Notes: generated by a model not told the origin, from the letters alone. Shown: positions 8,347-17,352, numbered from the stretch's first letter. The stretch is DNA of 64,000 nucleotides from Bradyrhizobium macuxiense (GCF_007993935.1 NZ_VITY01000018.1:112500-176499), one strand, 5' to 3'. Program-made: numbers and translations.

Positions 8347-9699
8347 TCAGCCGGCCGCCGAGAGGCCGGCGTCGATCCCTTCGGCGATCGCCTTCACATC
8401 CAGTGAGGTGAGGATGAGGGGCGGGGACAGGATGAGGTTGTTGCCGGAGACGCGCAGCATCACGCCGGCCTCGTAGGCGCTATCTGCGACCTTCGCCATG
8501 GTCTTCTTGTCGGCGGGCTTCTTGCTGTCGCGATCGGCCACCAGCTCGAGCGCGGCCATCAAACCTTTGCCCCTGACGTCGCCGACCAGCAGATGCTTGG
8601 CCTTGAGCGCAGCCAGCGCCTGCGCAAGGTCTTTGCCGCGTGCGGCGGCATTCTCGTCGAGCTTGAGGCGGCGGGTCTCGGCGAGCGCCGCAATGCCCGC
8701 GGCGCAGCCGACCGGATGGCCCGAATAGGTGTAGCCATGGCCGATCGAGCCGAACGTCGTCGCATCAGCCTCGAAGGCTTCCGCGACCTGCTCGCCGATC
8801 AGCGTCGCGCCGAGTGGGAAATAGCCCGAGGTGATCGCCTTGGCCATCGTCATCATGTCGGGCTTCACGCCCCACAGCCGCGAGCCCGACCACGCGCCGG
8901 TGCGCCCGAAGCCGGTGACGACCTCGTCCGCGATCATCAGGATGCCGTGGCGGTCGCAGATTTCGCGCACGAGTGTCATGAAGCTGTCCGGCGGCACGAT
9001 CACGCCGCCGGCGCCCAGCACCGGCTCCATGATGAAGGCGGCGATGGTGTCGCCGCCCTGGAAGGCGATCTCTTCCTCCATCGCAGCCGCGCAGAGCTGT
9101 GCGAGCTTTGCGGGATCGGTCTCGTTGAAGGGATTACGATAGGTCGACGGCGCCGGGATATGGAACACGCCGGGCAGCATCGGCTCATAGTTGCGGCGGA
9201 AATTGGCGTTGCCGTTGACGGAGGCGCCGCCGAAATGGGTGCCGTGATAGCCCTTCTTCAGCGCCAGGAATTTGGTGCGGTCGGCCTGGCCCTTGATCTT
9301 CCAGTATTGCCGCGCCAGCCGCAGCGCGGTCTCGACCGAGTCCGATCCGCCCGAGGTGAAGAAGGCGCGCACCATGCCCTCCGGCTTGAACCATTCGGTG
9401 AGCTCGTAGGCGAGCTCGATCGAGGGACCGGATGAGGTGCCGCGGAACCCCGAATAATACGGCAGCGCACTGAGCTGGTCTGCGATCGCCTGCTTGATCG
9501 GATCGCAGCTGTAGCCGAGGTTGACGTTCCACAGGCCGCCGACCGCATCGATCACGGTCTTGCCGTCGATGTCGGTGACATGAACGCCTTCGCCCTTCAT
9601 CACGATCCGCGGCGGCTGCGCCCGCATCTCGGCGGGGTGGGCCATCGGGTGCCAGATCGGCTTGGCGTTGTTCTCAACCAGGAAGTTTCTGTCGCGCAT
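8347..9699 (-). CDS. Class III (omega) aminotransferase
   Basis: A 450-residue fold-type I PLP enzyme of the class III family, which moves amino groups between omega-amino acids or amines and pyruvate or a similar acceptor. Recognisable parts are GLWNVNLGY near the N-terminus, FTSGGSDSVETALRLA, the YHGTHFGG segment, IADEVVTGFGRTG and the cofactor lysine in MAKAITSGYFPLGA. The ATG at 9699 is preferred over an upstream in-frame extension because the extension is encoded by the adjacent dispersed repeat, and AGAGAG precedes the ATG. It is the last of three co-directed minus-strand genes after the HAD and UPF0261 genes. Confidence 0.92.
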   Translation of the reverse strand: MRDRNFLVENNAKPIWHPMAHPAEMRAQPPRIVMKGEGVHVTDIDGKTVIDAVGGLWNVNLGYSCDPIKQAIADQLSALPYYSGFRGTSSGPSIELAYELTEWFKPEGMVRAFFTSGGSDSVETALRLARQYWKIKGQADRTKFLALKKGYHGTHFGGASVNGNANFRRNYEPMLPGVFHIPAPSTYRNPFNETDPAKLAQLCAAAMEEEIAFQGGDTIAAFIMEPVLGAGGVIVPPDSFMTLVREICDRHGILMIADEVVTGFGRTGAWSGSRLWGVKPDMMTMAKAITSGYFPLGATLIGEQVAEAFEADATTFGSIGHGYTYSGHPVGCAAGIAALAETRRLKLDENAAARGKDLAQALAALKAKHLLVGDVRGKGLMAALELVADRDSKKPADKKTMAKVADSAYEAGVMLRVSGNNLILSPPLILTSLDVKAIAEGIDAGLSAAG

Positions 9700-9725
9700 G
9701 ATCGCTCTCTGTCCGGCTGGAGCCT

Positions 9726-9818
9726 TTTCCGTTCCGATGGAATCGGAACGGGGTTCCAGCTTCTGGTTTTGGCGCGCTTTCTTCACGCGAACCGGTATCC
9801 ACTTCGCTCGAAAACGCG
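9726..9818. repeat. Dispersed repeat (copy 1), between two minus-strand genes
   Basis: This matches 16454-16553 over most of its length, sharing the run ACGCGAACCGG then ATCCACTTCGCTCGAAAACGC. It begins with a perfect 10-bp hairpin (CCGTTCCGAT at 9729-9738, ATCGGAACGG at 9742-9751). It ends exactly where the HAD gene stop codon begins (9819) and fills the gap up to the aminotransferase start. It may shape processing or termination of the three-gene transcript. Confidence 0.75.
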
Positions 9819-10484
9819 TTACTCGAATTGCAGCCCGAAATGCCGCAGCGCCTCGCTGTAAGACGCGGCCGGGTTGCGCACGTCAAACAGCACCGTGCGC
9901 ATGTTGCATGCGGCGGCGCCCGTGATGTTGCGGCGCTGGTCGTCGACGAAGACGCAATTGTCTGCCTCCAGCGCCAGTTCGTCCAGCACGCTTTGATAGG
10001 CGCGCGGGTCGGGTTTCAGGATCCCGGTATGGGTCGCATCGACGATGGTATCGAAGCGCTTGAGGATGGACAGCCGGCTGCGGAAATCCGCGCCATAGAA
10101 CAGGTCGAGCTCGTTCGAGAGGATGGCGAGCCGGAATCCGGCGTCGGCGGCGAGGGTGATCGCGCGCGCCGCCTCGGGGCGGATCACGGTTTCGGGATCG
10201 GCGCCGCGCGCGCGTTTCACGAAGGTTTCCATGTCGCGCCAGTCCTCGCCGACCATGCGCCCGACCTCGCGGCTGCGGGTCAGCCAGTAGTCGCGTTCGG
10301 AAATCTCGCCGCGCTGCATCGCCGCCCACAGTGGATCGCTGTCGGTCGCGAACGGTCCGAGCCATTTCAGCGTGCACGGTGCGAGCCCGAGCGCGCGCTC
10401 GGTCAAATCATGGGTCTCGAACAGGGTCTTCGAGATCACGCCGCCGAAGTCGAGCACCAGCGCCTTGGCGAGCGGTCTCGTCAT
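9819..10484 (-). CDS. HAD-superfamily hydrolase (subfamily IA)
   Basis: A 221-residue haloacid-dehalogenase-like hydrolase, usually a small-molecule phosphatase. Motif I is LVLDFGGVIS, in which the expected second aspartate (DxD) is replaced by a glycine (DFG), as in the epoxide hydrolase/acid-phosphatase-like branch of the family. Motif II is LAILSNELD, motif III the KPDPRAY lysine and motif IV CVFVDDQRRN. The ATG overlaps the UPF0261 stop, so the two are coupled. Substrate unknown. Confidence 0.88.
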   Translation of the reverse strand: MTRPLAKALVLDFGGVISKTLFETHDLTERALGLAPCTLKWLGPFATDSDPLWAAMQRGEISERDYWLTRSREVGRMVGEDWRDMETFVKRARGADPETVIRPEAARAITLAADAGFRLAILSNELDLFYGADFRSRLSILKRFDTIVDATHTGILKPDPRAYQSVLDELALEADNCVFVDDQRRNITGAAACNMRTVLFDVRNPAASYSEALRHFGLQFE

Positions 10485-11743
10485 GCGGCGACCGTCGCGC
10501 GGCCGGGACGGATGATGCCGGCGGCGACCCAGCGGTCGAAGATGCCGAGCACGGTTTCATTGAACGTCGTGCTGTTGATGTGGTCCTTGATCTCGTGCAG
10601 TTCGACCGGCGGCTGGATCGCCGATCGCATCGCGTCGACGAAGGCTGTGAGGGCGTCGGGGTCGTGCAGCGCTTCACCCTCGCGGTCCCATTGCTGGATG
10701 CCGCCGCCGGGCAGTACGAAGGCGACCGGCGCACTGGCGCGGGCCAGTTTCTCGGCAATCGCGCCTGCGATCCTGCGGCGATCGGCTGCCCCCGACGTCG
10801 CCGACGCGAGCAGCCGGTTGTGCGCGTGGAACGGACGATCCGACAATTCGCTGGGAATCCCAAGCCACGCCGGGAAGTCCACCATGTCGATCGCGCCGGG
10901 AGCGACGATCTGCGGAATGCCTGCTTTGCCTGCATTCTCCAGCCGATCGGCGCCGGAATTGACCACCGAGCCGGTGAGCTGATTGGCGACTTCCTGCAGG
11001 CTGAGATCGAGCACGGCGGCGAAGCCGCCTTGCGCGGCGATCGACTCCATCGCGCGGCCGCCCATGCCGGTGGTGTGGAAGACGACCACCTCGTAGCCGC
11101 GCCGCTCGAGCTGAGGCTTCAGCTCGACCATGTAGCGCAGGCAGCTCTTGCCGAGCGAGGTGATCGCAACCACCGGCCGGTCCTTGCGAGGCTTGATCGC
11201 GCTCCGTGCCGCGCCGACGATCGCGCCGCAGGCTTGCGACAGCACCGCGGTGCAGGTGCCGTTGAGGCCGTAGAGGCCGCCGGCCCACAGGATCATCATC
11301 AGGTCGGCGGCGACGCGCTCGGGCGGGATCAGATGCGAGAATGCGACGGTCGAGACGATCAGCTTCGGCAGGCCGAGCGGCAGCGCCTGCGCGACGTCGA
11401 GCGCGAGGTCGGTGCCCATCGTGCCGCCGATCGCGATCACGCCGTCGATGGCTTCGCGCGCCGCGAGCTCGCGCGCCAGATTTGCGGCGCCAATCGCCAT
11501 CAGCGACATCGCGGAGTTCTCGTCGCCGCTCGATGCAATCGCCGCGATCGTGGTTTGCGCGGCAGCCGCCACCGCGTGCTTGTCATGCGCCACCTGGTAC
11601 GGCGGATCGCCGAGCACGCTGATGTCCATCATGATGGTTGTGCCGCCGGCGCGCGCGATGCACTCGCTCATGAACAGCAGTTCGTCGGCCTTGGTGTCTC
11701 CCGTTCCGATCAGGAGAATGCGGGGCTGCGTAATCTCAGGCAT
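10481..11743 (-). CDS. UPF0261 / Tm-1-like ATP-binding domain protein
   Basis: A 420-residue member of the UPF0261 (Tm-1-like) family, two-domain proteins related to the N-terminal part of the tomato virus-resistance protein Tm-1. Hallmarks visible are ILLIGTGDTKADEL at the N-terminus, GVIAIGGTMGTDLA, VVFHTTGMGGRAMES and VLPGGGIQQWD near the C-terminus. In many genomes a TIM-barrel partner protein is encoded next to it; none is seen here. The ATG at 11743 follows AAGG. It is first of three minus-strand genes and is divergent from the aldehyde dehydrogenase gene, 223 bases away, so a shared control region is likely. Biochemical role unknown. Confidence 0.88.
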   Translation of the reverse strand: MPEITQPRILLIGTGDTKADELLFMSECIARAGGTTIMMDISVLGDPPYQVAHDKHAVAAAAQTTIAAIASSGDENSAMSLMAIGAANLARELAAREAIDGVIAIGGTMGTDLALDVAQALPLGLPKLIVSTVAFSHLIPPERVAADLMMILWAGGLYGLNGTCTAVLSQACGAIVGAARSAIKPRKDRPVVAITSLGKSCLRYMVELKPQLERRGYEVVVFHTTGMGGRAMESIAAQGGFAAVLDLSLQEVANQLTGSVVNSGADRLENAGKAGIPQIVAPGAIDMVDFPAWLGIPSELSDRPFHAHNRLLASATSGAADRRRIAGAIAEKLARASAPVAFVLPGGGIQQWDREGEALHDPDALTAFVDAMRSAIQPPVELHEIKDHINSTTFNETVLGIFDRWVAAGIIRPGRATVAA

Positions 11744-11966
11744 GACCTTGTCAGTGCTCGCCGGCAGGCGTGAATGATCGTGGGCGACTGGTTTGCACCG
11801 AGCGTGCAGAGCGTTCGGCCATCGTGCGATCACGCTATGAGGGGAGTAGCCGCCGTGACATCCACCTATCGGTTGATTGCTGCCAAGGCATTGATTTGGC
11901 GAGGATTGCGCCATGCCAGCGATCCTTACTCGGGATTAGCTTTCGTCACCGTCACAATGATCCCGC

Positions 11967-13451
11967 ATGCAGCAAGCCCAGATCGATCTGTACCGATCCG
12001 CCGCAATTCCGGCCCAGCAGCTCTTCATCGGCGGCCGGCCTGCGCGGGCGGTCAGTGAAGCGCGGCTTGATGTGGTATCGCCGATCGACGGCCAGGTGCT
12101 GACGACCATCGCAGATGGCGATGCGGCCGATGTCGACCGTGCGGTGAAACAGGCGCGGCAGGCCTTCGAGCAGGGCAGCTGGTCGCGCGCGGCGCCCGCG
12201 CTCCGCAAGAAGGTGCTGCTGCGGTTCGCCGATCTCATCGAGCAGCACGCGCTCGAGATCGCGGTGCTCGGCGTACGCGACAACGGCACCGAGATCGGTA
12301 TGGCCTACAAGGCCGAGCCGCTGTCGGCGGCGGGCACTGTCCGCTATTACGCCGAGGCGATCGACAAGGTGTATGGCGAGATCGCGCCGACCTCGGGTGA
12401 TGTGCTCGGGCTGGTGCATCGCGAGCCGCTCGGCGTCGTCGGCGTCATCGTTCCGTGGAATTTCCCGCTGATGATCGGCGCCTGGAAGATCGCTCCTGCG
12501 CTTGCCGCCGGCAACTCGGTCGTGGTCAAGCCGCCGGAGCTGGCGTCGCTCACGCTGCTGCGGCTTGCCGAGCTTGCGAGCGAGGCGGGGCTGCCGGACG
12601 GCGTGCTCAACGTCGTCACCGGCCGAGGCGCATCGGCCGGCGAGGCGCTCGCGCTGCATATGGATGTCGATGTGCTCGCCTTCACCGGCTCGGGCGCGGT
12701 CGGTCGCCGCCTGCTGGAATGCTCGGCGCGGTCGAACCTGAAGCGGGTTCATCTCGAGCTCGGCGGCAAGTCGCCCAACATCGTGTTCGCCGATGTGCCC
12801 GACATCAAGCATGCGGCCAAGGTCTCTGCGAACGGCATCTTCCGCAACTCGGGCCAGGTCTGCGTCGCCGGCTCGCGGCTGCTGGTGCAGTCGCAGGTCT
12901 ATGATCGCTTCATGGCCGAACTGCTCGATGCCACCGCCAAGCTCAGGGTTGGTGATCCCCTCGACCTGACTTCCGATGTCGGCGCGATTTCGAGCCAAGT
13001 GCAGCTGCGCAAGAACCTGGACGCGGTTGCCCGCGCGGAAGCGCAGGGTGCGAAGCGGCTGATCGGCGGCGAGCAGCTTCGCGCCGGGAGCGGCGGCAAC
13101 TTCATGGCGCCTGCGATCCTCGCCGAGGTGACGCCGTCGATGGAGGTCTGGCGCGAGGAGGTGTTCGGCCCGGTGCTGGCAGTCACGCGGTTCGACGGCG
13201 AGGACGATGCGACTGCGCTCGCGAATGCAACGCCGTACGGACTTGCATCGGCGGTGTGGACCGGAAGCCTGTCGACAGCGCACCGCATGGTGCGCGCCAT
13301 CAAGGCCGGCGTTGTGCACGTCAACGCCTATGGCGGCGCCGACATCACGGTGCCGCTCGGCGGCTTCAAGCAATCAGGCTTCGGACGCGACAGGTCGCTC
13401 CACGCCCTCGACGCCTATACCGACCTCAAGACCGCCTGGATCGCGCTATGA
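11967..13451 (+). CDS. NAD(P)-dependent aldehyde dehydrogenase
   Basis: A 494-residue cytoplasmic aldehyde dehydrogenase. The catalytic cysteine is in NSGQVCVAGSR (Cys299) and the general base in HLELGGKSPN (Glu264); the oxyanion and cofactor segments IVPWNFPLM and FTGSGAVG are intact. It resembles enzymes that oxidise amino-aldehydes such as gamma-aminobutyraldehyde derivatives. It starts a four-gene plus-strand operon and its stop overlaps the next start (ATGA). With a linked transaminase it could carry the aldehyde from amine deamination to an acid. Confidence 0.93.
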   Translation: MQQAQIDLYRSAAIPAQQLFIGGRPARAVSEARLDVVSPIDGQVLTTIADGDAADVDRAVKQARQAFEQGSWSRAAPALRKKVLLRFADLIEQHALEIAVLGVRDNGTEIGMAYKAEPLSAAGTVRYYAEAIDKVYGEIAPTSGDVLGLVHREPLGVVGVIVPWNFPLMIGAWKIAPALAAGNSVVVKPPELASLTLLRLAELASEAGLPDGVLNVVTGRGASAGEALALHMDVDVLAFTGSGAVGRRLLECSARSNLKRVHLELGGKSPNIVFADVPDIKHAAKVSANGIFRNSGQVCVAGSRLLVQSQVYDRFMAELLDATAKLRVGDPLDLTSDVGAISSQVQLRKNLDAVARAEAQGAKRLIGGEQLRAGSGGNFMAPAILAEVTPSMEVWREEVFGPVLAVTRFDGEDDATALANATPYGLASAVWTGSLSTAHRMVRAIKAGVVHVNAYGGADITVPLGGFKQSGFGRDRSLHALDAYTDLKTAWIAL

Positions 13452-14836
13452 CATCTTTGGCTGCCGCACGCACCGGCGTGCTGAACCGATTGCTCGATGC
13501 CGAGCAGGAACGCTTTCGTACCCTGCATCCGCGATCGGCTGCGGCGTGGCAGGAAGGCCGGCAGCACTATCTCTATGGCGGTCCGTCGCACTGGATGCGG
13601 CGCTGGGCCGGCGGTTTTCCGATCTATGCCGAGGAAGCGCAGGGCGCGCATATCCGGGATATCGACGGGCGCGACTATATCGATTTCTGCCTCGGCGATA
13701 CCGGCGGAATGTGCGGGCACGCGCCCGAGGCGGTGACGGAAGCCGCGCTGGCACAGCTCAAGCGCGGCGCGACCATGATGCTGCCGACCGAGGACAGCAT
13801 CTGGGTCGGCGCCGAGCTGTCGCGCCGCTTTGGTCCGAAATACTGGACACTGACGACGTCGGCGACCGATGCCAACCGCGCAGCGATCCGCATCTCGCGC
13901 ATGATCACCGGCCGGCGCAAGGTGCTGGTGTTCTCCGGCTGCTATCATGGCGGCGTCGAGGAGGCGCATGTCGAGATCCGCGACGGCCGGGTCGGCCTGC
14001 GCAACATGATCCATCCCAACGGCATCGACCATGACGCCGTGAGCCGGGTGGTCGAATTCAACGATGTCGCGGCACTTGAAGCGGCGCTGGCGCAGGGCGA
14101 CGTCGCCTGCGTGCTGACCGAGCCGCTGATGACGAATTTCGGCATGATCCCGGTCGATCCCGGTTTTCACAAGGCTCTGCGCGACCTGACCCGGCGCGCC
14201 GGCACCGTGCTGATCATCGACGAGACCCACACGCTGTCCTGCGGACCGGGCGGCTACACGGCGAGCCACGGGCTCGAGCCTGACATCTTCGTCGCGGGCA
14301 AGGCGATCGCGGGCGGCATTCCGGCGGGCGTATTCGGCCTCAGCGAGGAGATCGCCGAGCGGCTGTGGAAGCTCGTCCCGCACGTCAATCCGCGCGAGCG
14401 GCAGTCCGCGCATCTTGGCTTCGGCGGCACGCTCGCCGGCAACGCGCTGACGGTCGCCACCATGCGCGCGGTGCTGGAGCAAGTCCTGACCTCAGCGAAT
14501 TACCAGCGGATGATCGGCACCGCGACCTCGCTCGCGCAGGAGGCGCGCCGGCTGATCGCGGCGGCCGGTCTGCCCTGGCACGTCACGCAGATCGGCGCGC
14601 GCGCCGAGATCATGTTCATGCCGCAGGCGCCGCGCAGCGGCGCCGACGTGATTGCAGGCCGTCAACCCGATCTCGAGATCTTGCTGCACGCGTTCTACAT
14701 GAACGAGGGCATTCTGGTGACGCCATTCCATACCATGCTGCTGATGTGTCCGGCGACCTCGGCGCGGGACGTCGACAAGCACACCGCGGTGTTCGCGCAG
14801 TTCATCGATCTGCTGCGCGGAGCGGGAGCAATCTGA
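13448..14836 (+). CDS. Class III aminotransferase (glutamate-1-semialdehyde aminotransferase-like)
   Basis: A 462-residue PLP enzyme related to GSA aminomutase and omega-transaminases. It shows GDTGGMCGHAP near the substrate pocket, TTSATDANRAAIRISRM, SGCYHGG, LIIDETHTLSCGPGG and the cofactor lysine in FVAGKAIAGGIPAG. The ATG is fixed by its overlap with the aldehyde dehydrogenase stop; the frame continues upstream only as a shadow. It differs clearly from the aminotransferase at 8347-9699, so the locus holds two distinct transaminases. Confidence 0.92.
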   Translation: MTSLAAARTGVLNRLLDAEQERFRTLHPRSAAAWQEGRQHYLYGGPSHWMRRWAGGFPIYAEEAQGAHIRDIDGRDYIDFCLGDTGGMCGHAPEAVTEAALAQLKRGATMMLPTEDSIWVGAELSRRFGPKYWTLTTSATDANRAAIRISRMITGRRKVLVFSGCYHGGVEEAHVEIRDGRVGLRNMIHPNGIDHDAVSRVVEFNDVAALEAALAQGDVACVLTEPLMTNFGMIPVDPGFHKALRDLTRRAGTVLIIDETHTLSCGPGGYTASHGLEPDIFVAGKAIAGGIPAGVFGLSEEIAERLWKLVPHVNPRERQSAHLGFGGTLAGNALTVATMRAVLEQVLTSANYQRMIGTATSLAQEARRLIAAAGLPWHVTQIGARAEIMFMPQAPRSGADVIAGRQPDLEILLHAFYMNEGILVTPFHTMLLMCPATSARDVDKHTAVFAQFIDLLRGAGAI

Positions 14837-15633
14837 TGCCGGCGCCTCCGTTCAATCTTGACGGCAGGGTCGCGATCGTCACCGGCGGCGGCAGGGGGAT
14901 CGGCGCCGCGATCGTGAGGCGGCTCGCGCAGGCCGGCGCGACCGTGGTGATCGCCAACCGCACGCCTGATGTGGCCGAGGCGCTGGCGCGCGAATTGGCG
15001 GCGGATGGATGGACGGCACATTGCGTCCCGTTCGACAAGCTCGATCGTGGCAGCTTGCGTGCAATGGTTGACGATATCGCCGCCAGATGCGGCCGGCTCG
15101 ATATCGTCGTGCACAATGCCGGCGGTTGTCCGTGGGCCCCACTGGAAGAACTCGACGAAGCCAAGCTCGACGAGACGTTGGCGCTGAACCTGAACGCCAG
15201 TATCTGGCTTGCACAGGCGGCGATTCCGCATATGCGCGCCAACAAGTTCGGACGCATCCTCGTGACGTCCTCGGTGTCCGCGCGCGTTGCGATGGGCGGC
15301 GGTGCGCATTACTCGGCGGCCAAGGCCGGCGCGAACGCGTTCATCCGCGGTGCCGCCTTCGAGCTCGCTCGCGACGGCATCACGGTCAACGGCGTCGAGG
15401 CCGGCTTCATCGAGAAGCCGGGCCGCGGCACCATGAGCGCGCCGGAGAACAAGGCGAGGCTCGAACGCTTCATTCCGATGGGACACATGGGGAGCGCCGA
15501 CGACATCGCCTGCGCGATGCTCTATCTCGCGTCCGCTGAGGCCAGATACGTCACCGGGCAGACCATCGTCGTCGACGGCGGCTCGACCTTGCCGGAGACC
15601 GGGTTCGCCGTCGAACGGCAGTGGGGAGTCTAA
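14836..15633 (+). CDS. SDR-family oxidoreductase (first of two)
   Basis: A 265-residue classical short-chain dehydrogenase. The cofactor motif is TGGGRGIG, with an arginine after VVIANRT that favours NADP; the NAG motif is HNAGG, the catalytic serine is in TSSVSA and the tyrosine-lysine pair in YSAAK. The C-terminus ends in the usual VDGGSTLPE strand. Its start overlaps the aminotransferase stop by one base, so it belongs to the same operon. Substrate unknown. Confidence 0.92.
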   Translation: MPAPPFNLDGRVAIVTGGGRGIGAAIVRRLAQAGATVVIANRTPDVAEALARELAADGWTAHCVPFDKLDRGSLRAMVDDIAARCGRLDIVVHNAGGCPWAPLEELDEAKLDETLALNLNASIWLAQAAIPHMRANKFGRILVTSSVSARVAMGGGAHYSAAKAGANAFIRGAAFELARDGITVNGVEAGFIEKPGRGTMSAPENKARLERFIPMGHMGSADDIACAMLYLASAEARYVTGQTIVVDGGSTLPETGFAVERQWGV

Positions 15634-15637
15634 ATGG

Positions 15638-15682
15638 GCATGATCTCTTCGGAAAACCGGTTTCCACTTTTCCGGATCATGC
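15638..15682. repeat. Dispersed palindromic repeat between the two SDR genes
   Basis: An imperfect palindrome bounded by GCATGATC (15638-15645) and GATCATGC (15675-15682), with CGGAAAACCGG in the centre. This sequence type recurs widely in Bradyrhizobium intergenic DNA. It fills the entire gap between the first SDR stop and the second SDR start, so any ribosome-binding site of the second gene lies within it. Confidence 0.7.
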
Positions 15683-15686
15683 TCTG

Positions 15687-16457
15687 ATGCCGCGGCTGGA
15701 CGGAAAGACCGCGCTGGTGACCGGCGCAGCCACCGGGATCGGCCAGGCCACCGCTGTGCTGCTGGCGTTGAGCGGCGCGCGGGTCGTGCTGTTTGGCTTG
15801 GGTGATGCCGAGCTTCAGGTCGCCGCTGCGGAGTGCGGCGGGCAGGCGGTCCATGGCGACGTCACGTGTCCGGACGACATTGCCAAAGCCGTCGCTGCGT
15901 GCGGCGCGTGGCTCGACATCGTCGTCAACGCCGCCGGCCTGATCGTGCCGGATCAGCCCGCCAGCGTCTCCGACGAGGTCTGGGCCAAAACGCTCGATGT
16001 GAACTTGACGGGGACCATGCGGGTCTGCCGGGCATCGTTGCCGCTGCTGCGGCAGCGCGGCGGCGCGATCGTCAACATCGCCTCGGTGGCCGCGTTCAAC
16101 GCCAGCCCGGACAGCGCAAGCTACGCCGCCAGCAAGGCGGCCGTCGTCGCCTATACGCGTTCGCTGGCCTACGCCCACGGCGCCGATGGCGTCAGAGTCA
16201 ATGCCGTCGCGCCCGGCTGGGTGCGGACGCCGATGAGCGCCTATGAAATGCAGCTGCTCGCGGACCAGAACGGCACCACCGCCGAGACCGAGTTTCGCGG
16301 CGTCGAACGGCGGATCGCTTTGGGACGGATGGCTGAGCCTGCCGAGATCGCGGCATGCTGCCTGTTCCTGGCCTCCGACGAAGCGTCGTTCGTGACGGGG
16401 GCGGTGCTGGTCGCGGACGGCGGTGGCCGCTCGCCGACGCAGAATCGCGCGGTCTAG
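15687..16457 (+). CDS. SDR-family oxidoreductase (second of two)
   Basis: A 256-residue classical SDR. The cofactor motif is TGAATGIG, the NAG motif is NAAGL, the serine is in NIASVAAF and the catalytic pair in YAASK; the tail has LVADGGGRSPT. The ATG at 15687 is the first one outside the dispersed repeat; the frame is open upstream through the repeat, which would add a repeat-encoded leader. No good Shine-Dalgarno is seen, only GGA about 10 bases upstream inside the repeat. The stop codon lies inside the terminator stem at 16454. Confidence 0.92.
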   Translation: MPRLDGKTALVTGAATGIGQATAVLLALSGARVVLFGLGDAELQVAAAECGGQAVHGDVTCPDDIAKAVAACGAWLDIVVNAAGLIVPDQPASVSDEVWAKTLDVNLTGTMRVCRASLPLLRQRGGAIVNIASVAAFNASPDSASYAASKAAVVAYTRSLAYAHGADGVRVNAVAPGWVRTPMSAYEMQLLADQNGTTAETEFRGVERRIALGRMAEPAEIAACCLFLASDEASFVTGAVLVADGGGRSPTQNRAV

Positions 16458-16499
16458 AGCCGCGTTCCGATTAAAACGGAACGCGGCTCTAGATTTTTT
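16454..16499 (+). terminator. Rho-independent terminator of the catabolic operon
   Basis: A perfect 16-bp stem (CTAGAGCCGCGTTCCG at 16454-16469, its complement at 16477-16492), a 7-base loop and then ATTTTTT. The stem includes the TAG stop of the second SDR. It is part of the second copy of the dispersed repeat. Confidence 0.88.
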
Positions 16500-16553
16500 C
16501 TGACGCGTTTTCTTGACGCGAACCGGGATCCACTTCGCTCGAAAACGCTCTGG
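16454..16553. repeat. Dispersed repeat (copy 2)
   Basis: Same family as 9726-9818: a hairpin with GTTCCG arms, then CGCGTTTTCTTGACGCG, then ATCCACTTCGCTCGAAAACGC. In this copy the hairpin is longer and followed by a T run, so it serves as a terminator. Confidence 0.75.
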
Positions 16554-16651
16554 AGCGGTCGATTGGTGTCGGAGTGTGGCCGCCGGCACCTTGATCAGGC
16601 CAGGTGGATTTGGCACTCTCGCGCCGTCACGTCATTCGATCGAGGGGCGTT

Positions 16652-16915
16652 ATGAACAAGTCATTTTCTGTGATCATTGCGGCGGCCGCTTCCATCGTCG
16701 TCCTGTCGTCGACGGCCGCGCGATCCGGCGAGATCTATCCGTTTGGCGATCCGCCGTACCGGCTGGACTACGTGCAGGAGCCGCAGATTGAATCGGGCTG
16801 CTGGAAATGGAATTGGCAGCTGTACCAGTGGCAGGATTACTGCCCGGTCTATGTCCATCCGAAGGCGTATATGTTCTCGCGATCGTCGCGCGTCGTGCTC
16901 CGCACCAAGGGGTGA
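16652..16915 (+). CDS. Small secreted protein, aromatic-rich
   Basis: An 87-residue protein with a signal peptide (SVIIAAAASIVVLSSTAARSG) and a mature part rich in tryptophan and tyrosine (WKWNWQLYQW) with two cysteines about 18 residues apart. GAGGGGCG precedes the ATG. The family is not recognised. It is a single gene, upstream of the terminator-separated operon and convergent with the next gene. Confidence 0.7.
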   Translation: MNKSFSVIIAAAASIVVLSSTAARSGEIYPFGDPPYRLDYVQEPQIESGCWKWNWQLYQWQDYCPVYVHPKAYMFSRSSRVVLRTKG

Positions 16916-16977
16916 GGAGCAGCCCAGCGGCTTAGCTGCTCTGCGTCACGCCGATTGGATCGACGCAGAGCGCGCAC

Positions 16978-17352
16978 TCATGAGTGCGCGATGGTGCAGG
17001 CCACCTGATGGTGCTTGCCGAAGTTGAGCAGCGCGTTTTCCCGGAAGCCGTCCAGCCAGATGCCGCGGCCCGCGTAGCGATAGCCGACGCCCATCGGAAC
17101 GTGCCGCACATGGATGCCGCCACGGCCGGTGAGCAGGGAGGCCGTGACCACCTCGCCCTCGACCGACACGGCGCGCGGGCACAGCGGATACTGATGGCCG
17201 TTCTCGCAGGTGAACACGATCTCGGTGCAGGTGCCGACCGGTGCCTTCGTGACCAGGCCGAGATCCGCGGCCGCCGCCGTCCCGGAAGTGCCCGAGAGTG
17301 CTGCACCCAAAGCCAAAATGCCGGCGACCATGTAGCCAATTCGAATACGCAT
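16978..17352 (-). CDS. Small secreted cysteine-containing protein of unknown function
   Basis: A 124-residue protein with a signal peptide ending at about TAAAA-D and a mature domain with cysteines in TCTEIVFTCENG, LCPRAV and ACTIAHS. The ATG at 17352 follows GAGGGGG. The longer open frame upstream lacks a signal sequence at its N-terminus and reads as noise. No family recognised. Confidence 0.7.
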   Translation of the reverse strand: MRIRIGYMVAGILALGAALSGTSGTAAAADLGLVTKAPVGTCTEIVFTCENGHQYPLCPRAVSVEGEVVTASLLTGRGGIHVRHVPMGVGYRYAGRGIWLDGFRENALLNFGKHHQVACTIAHS

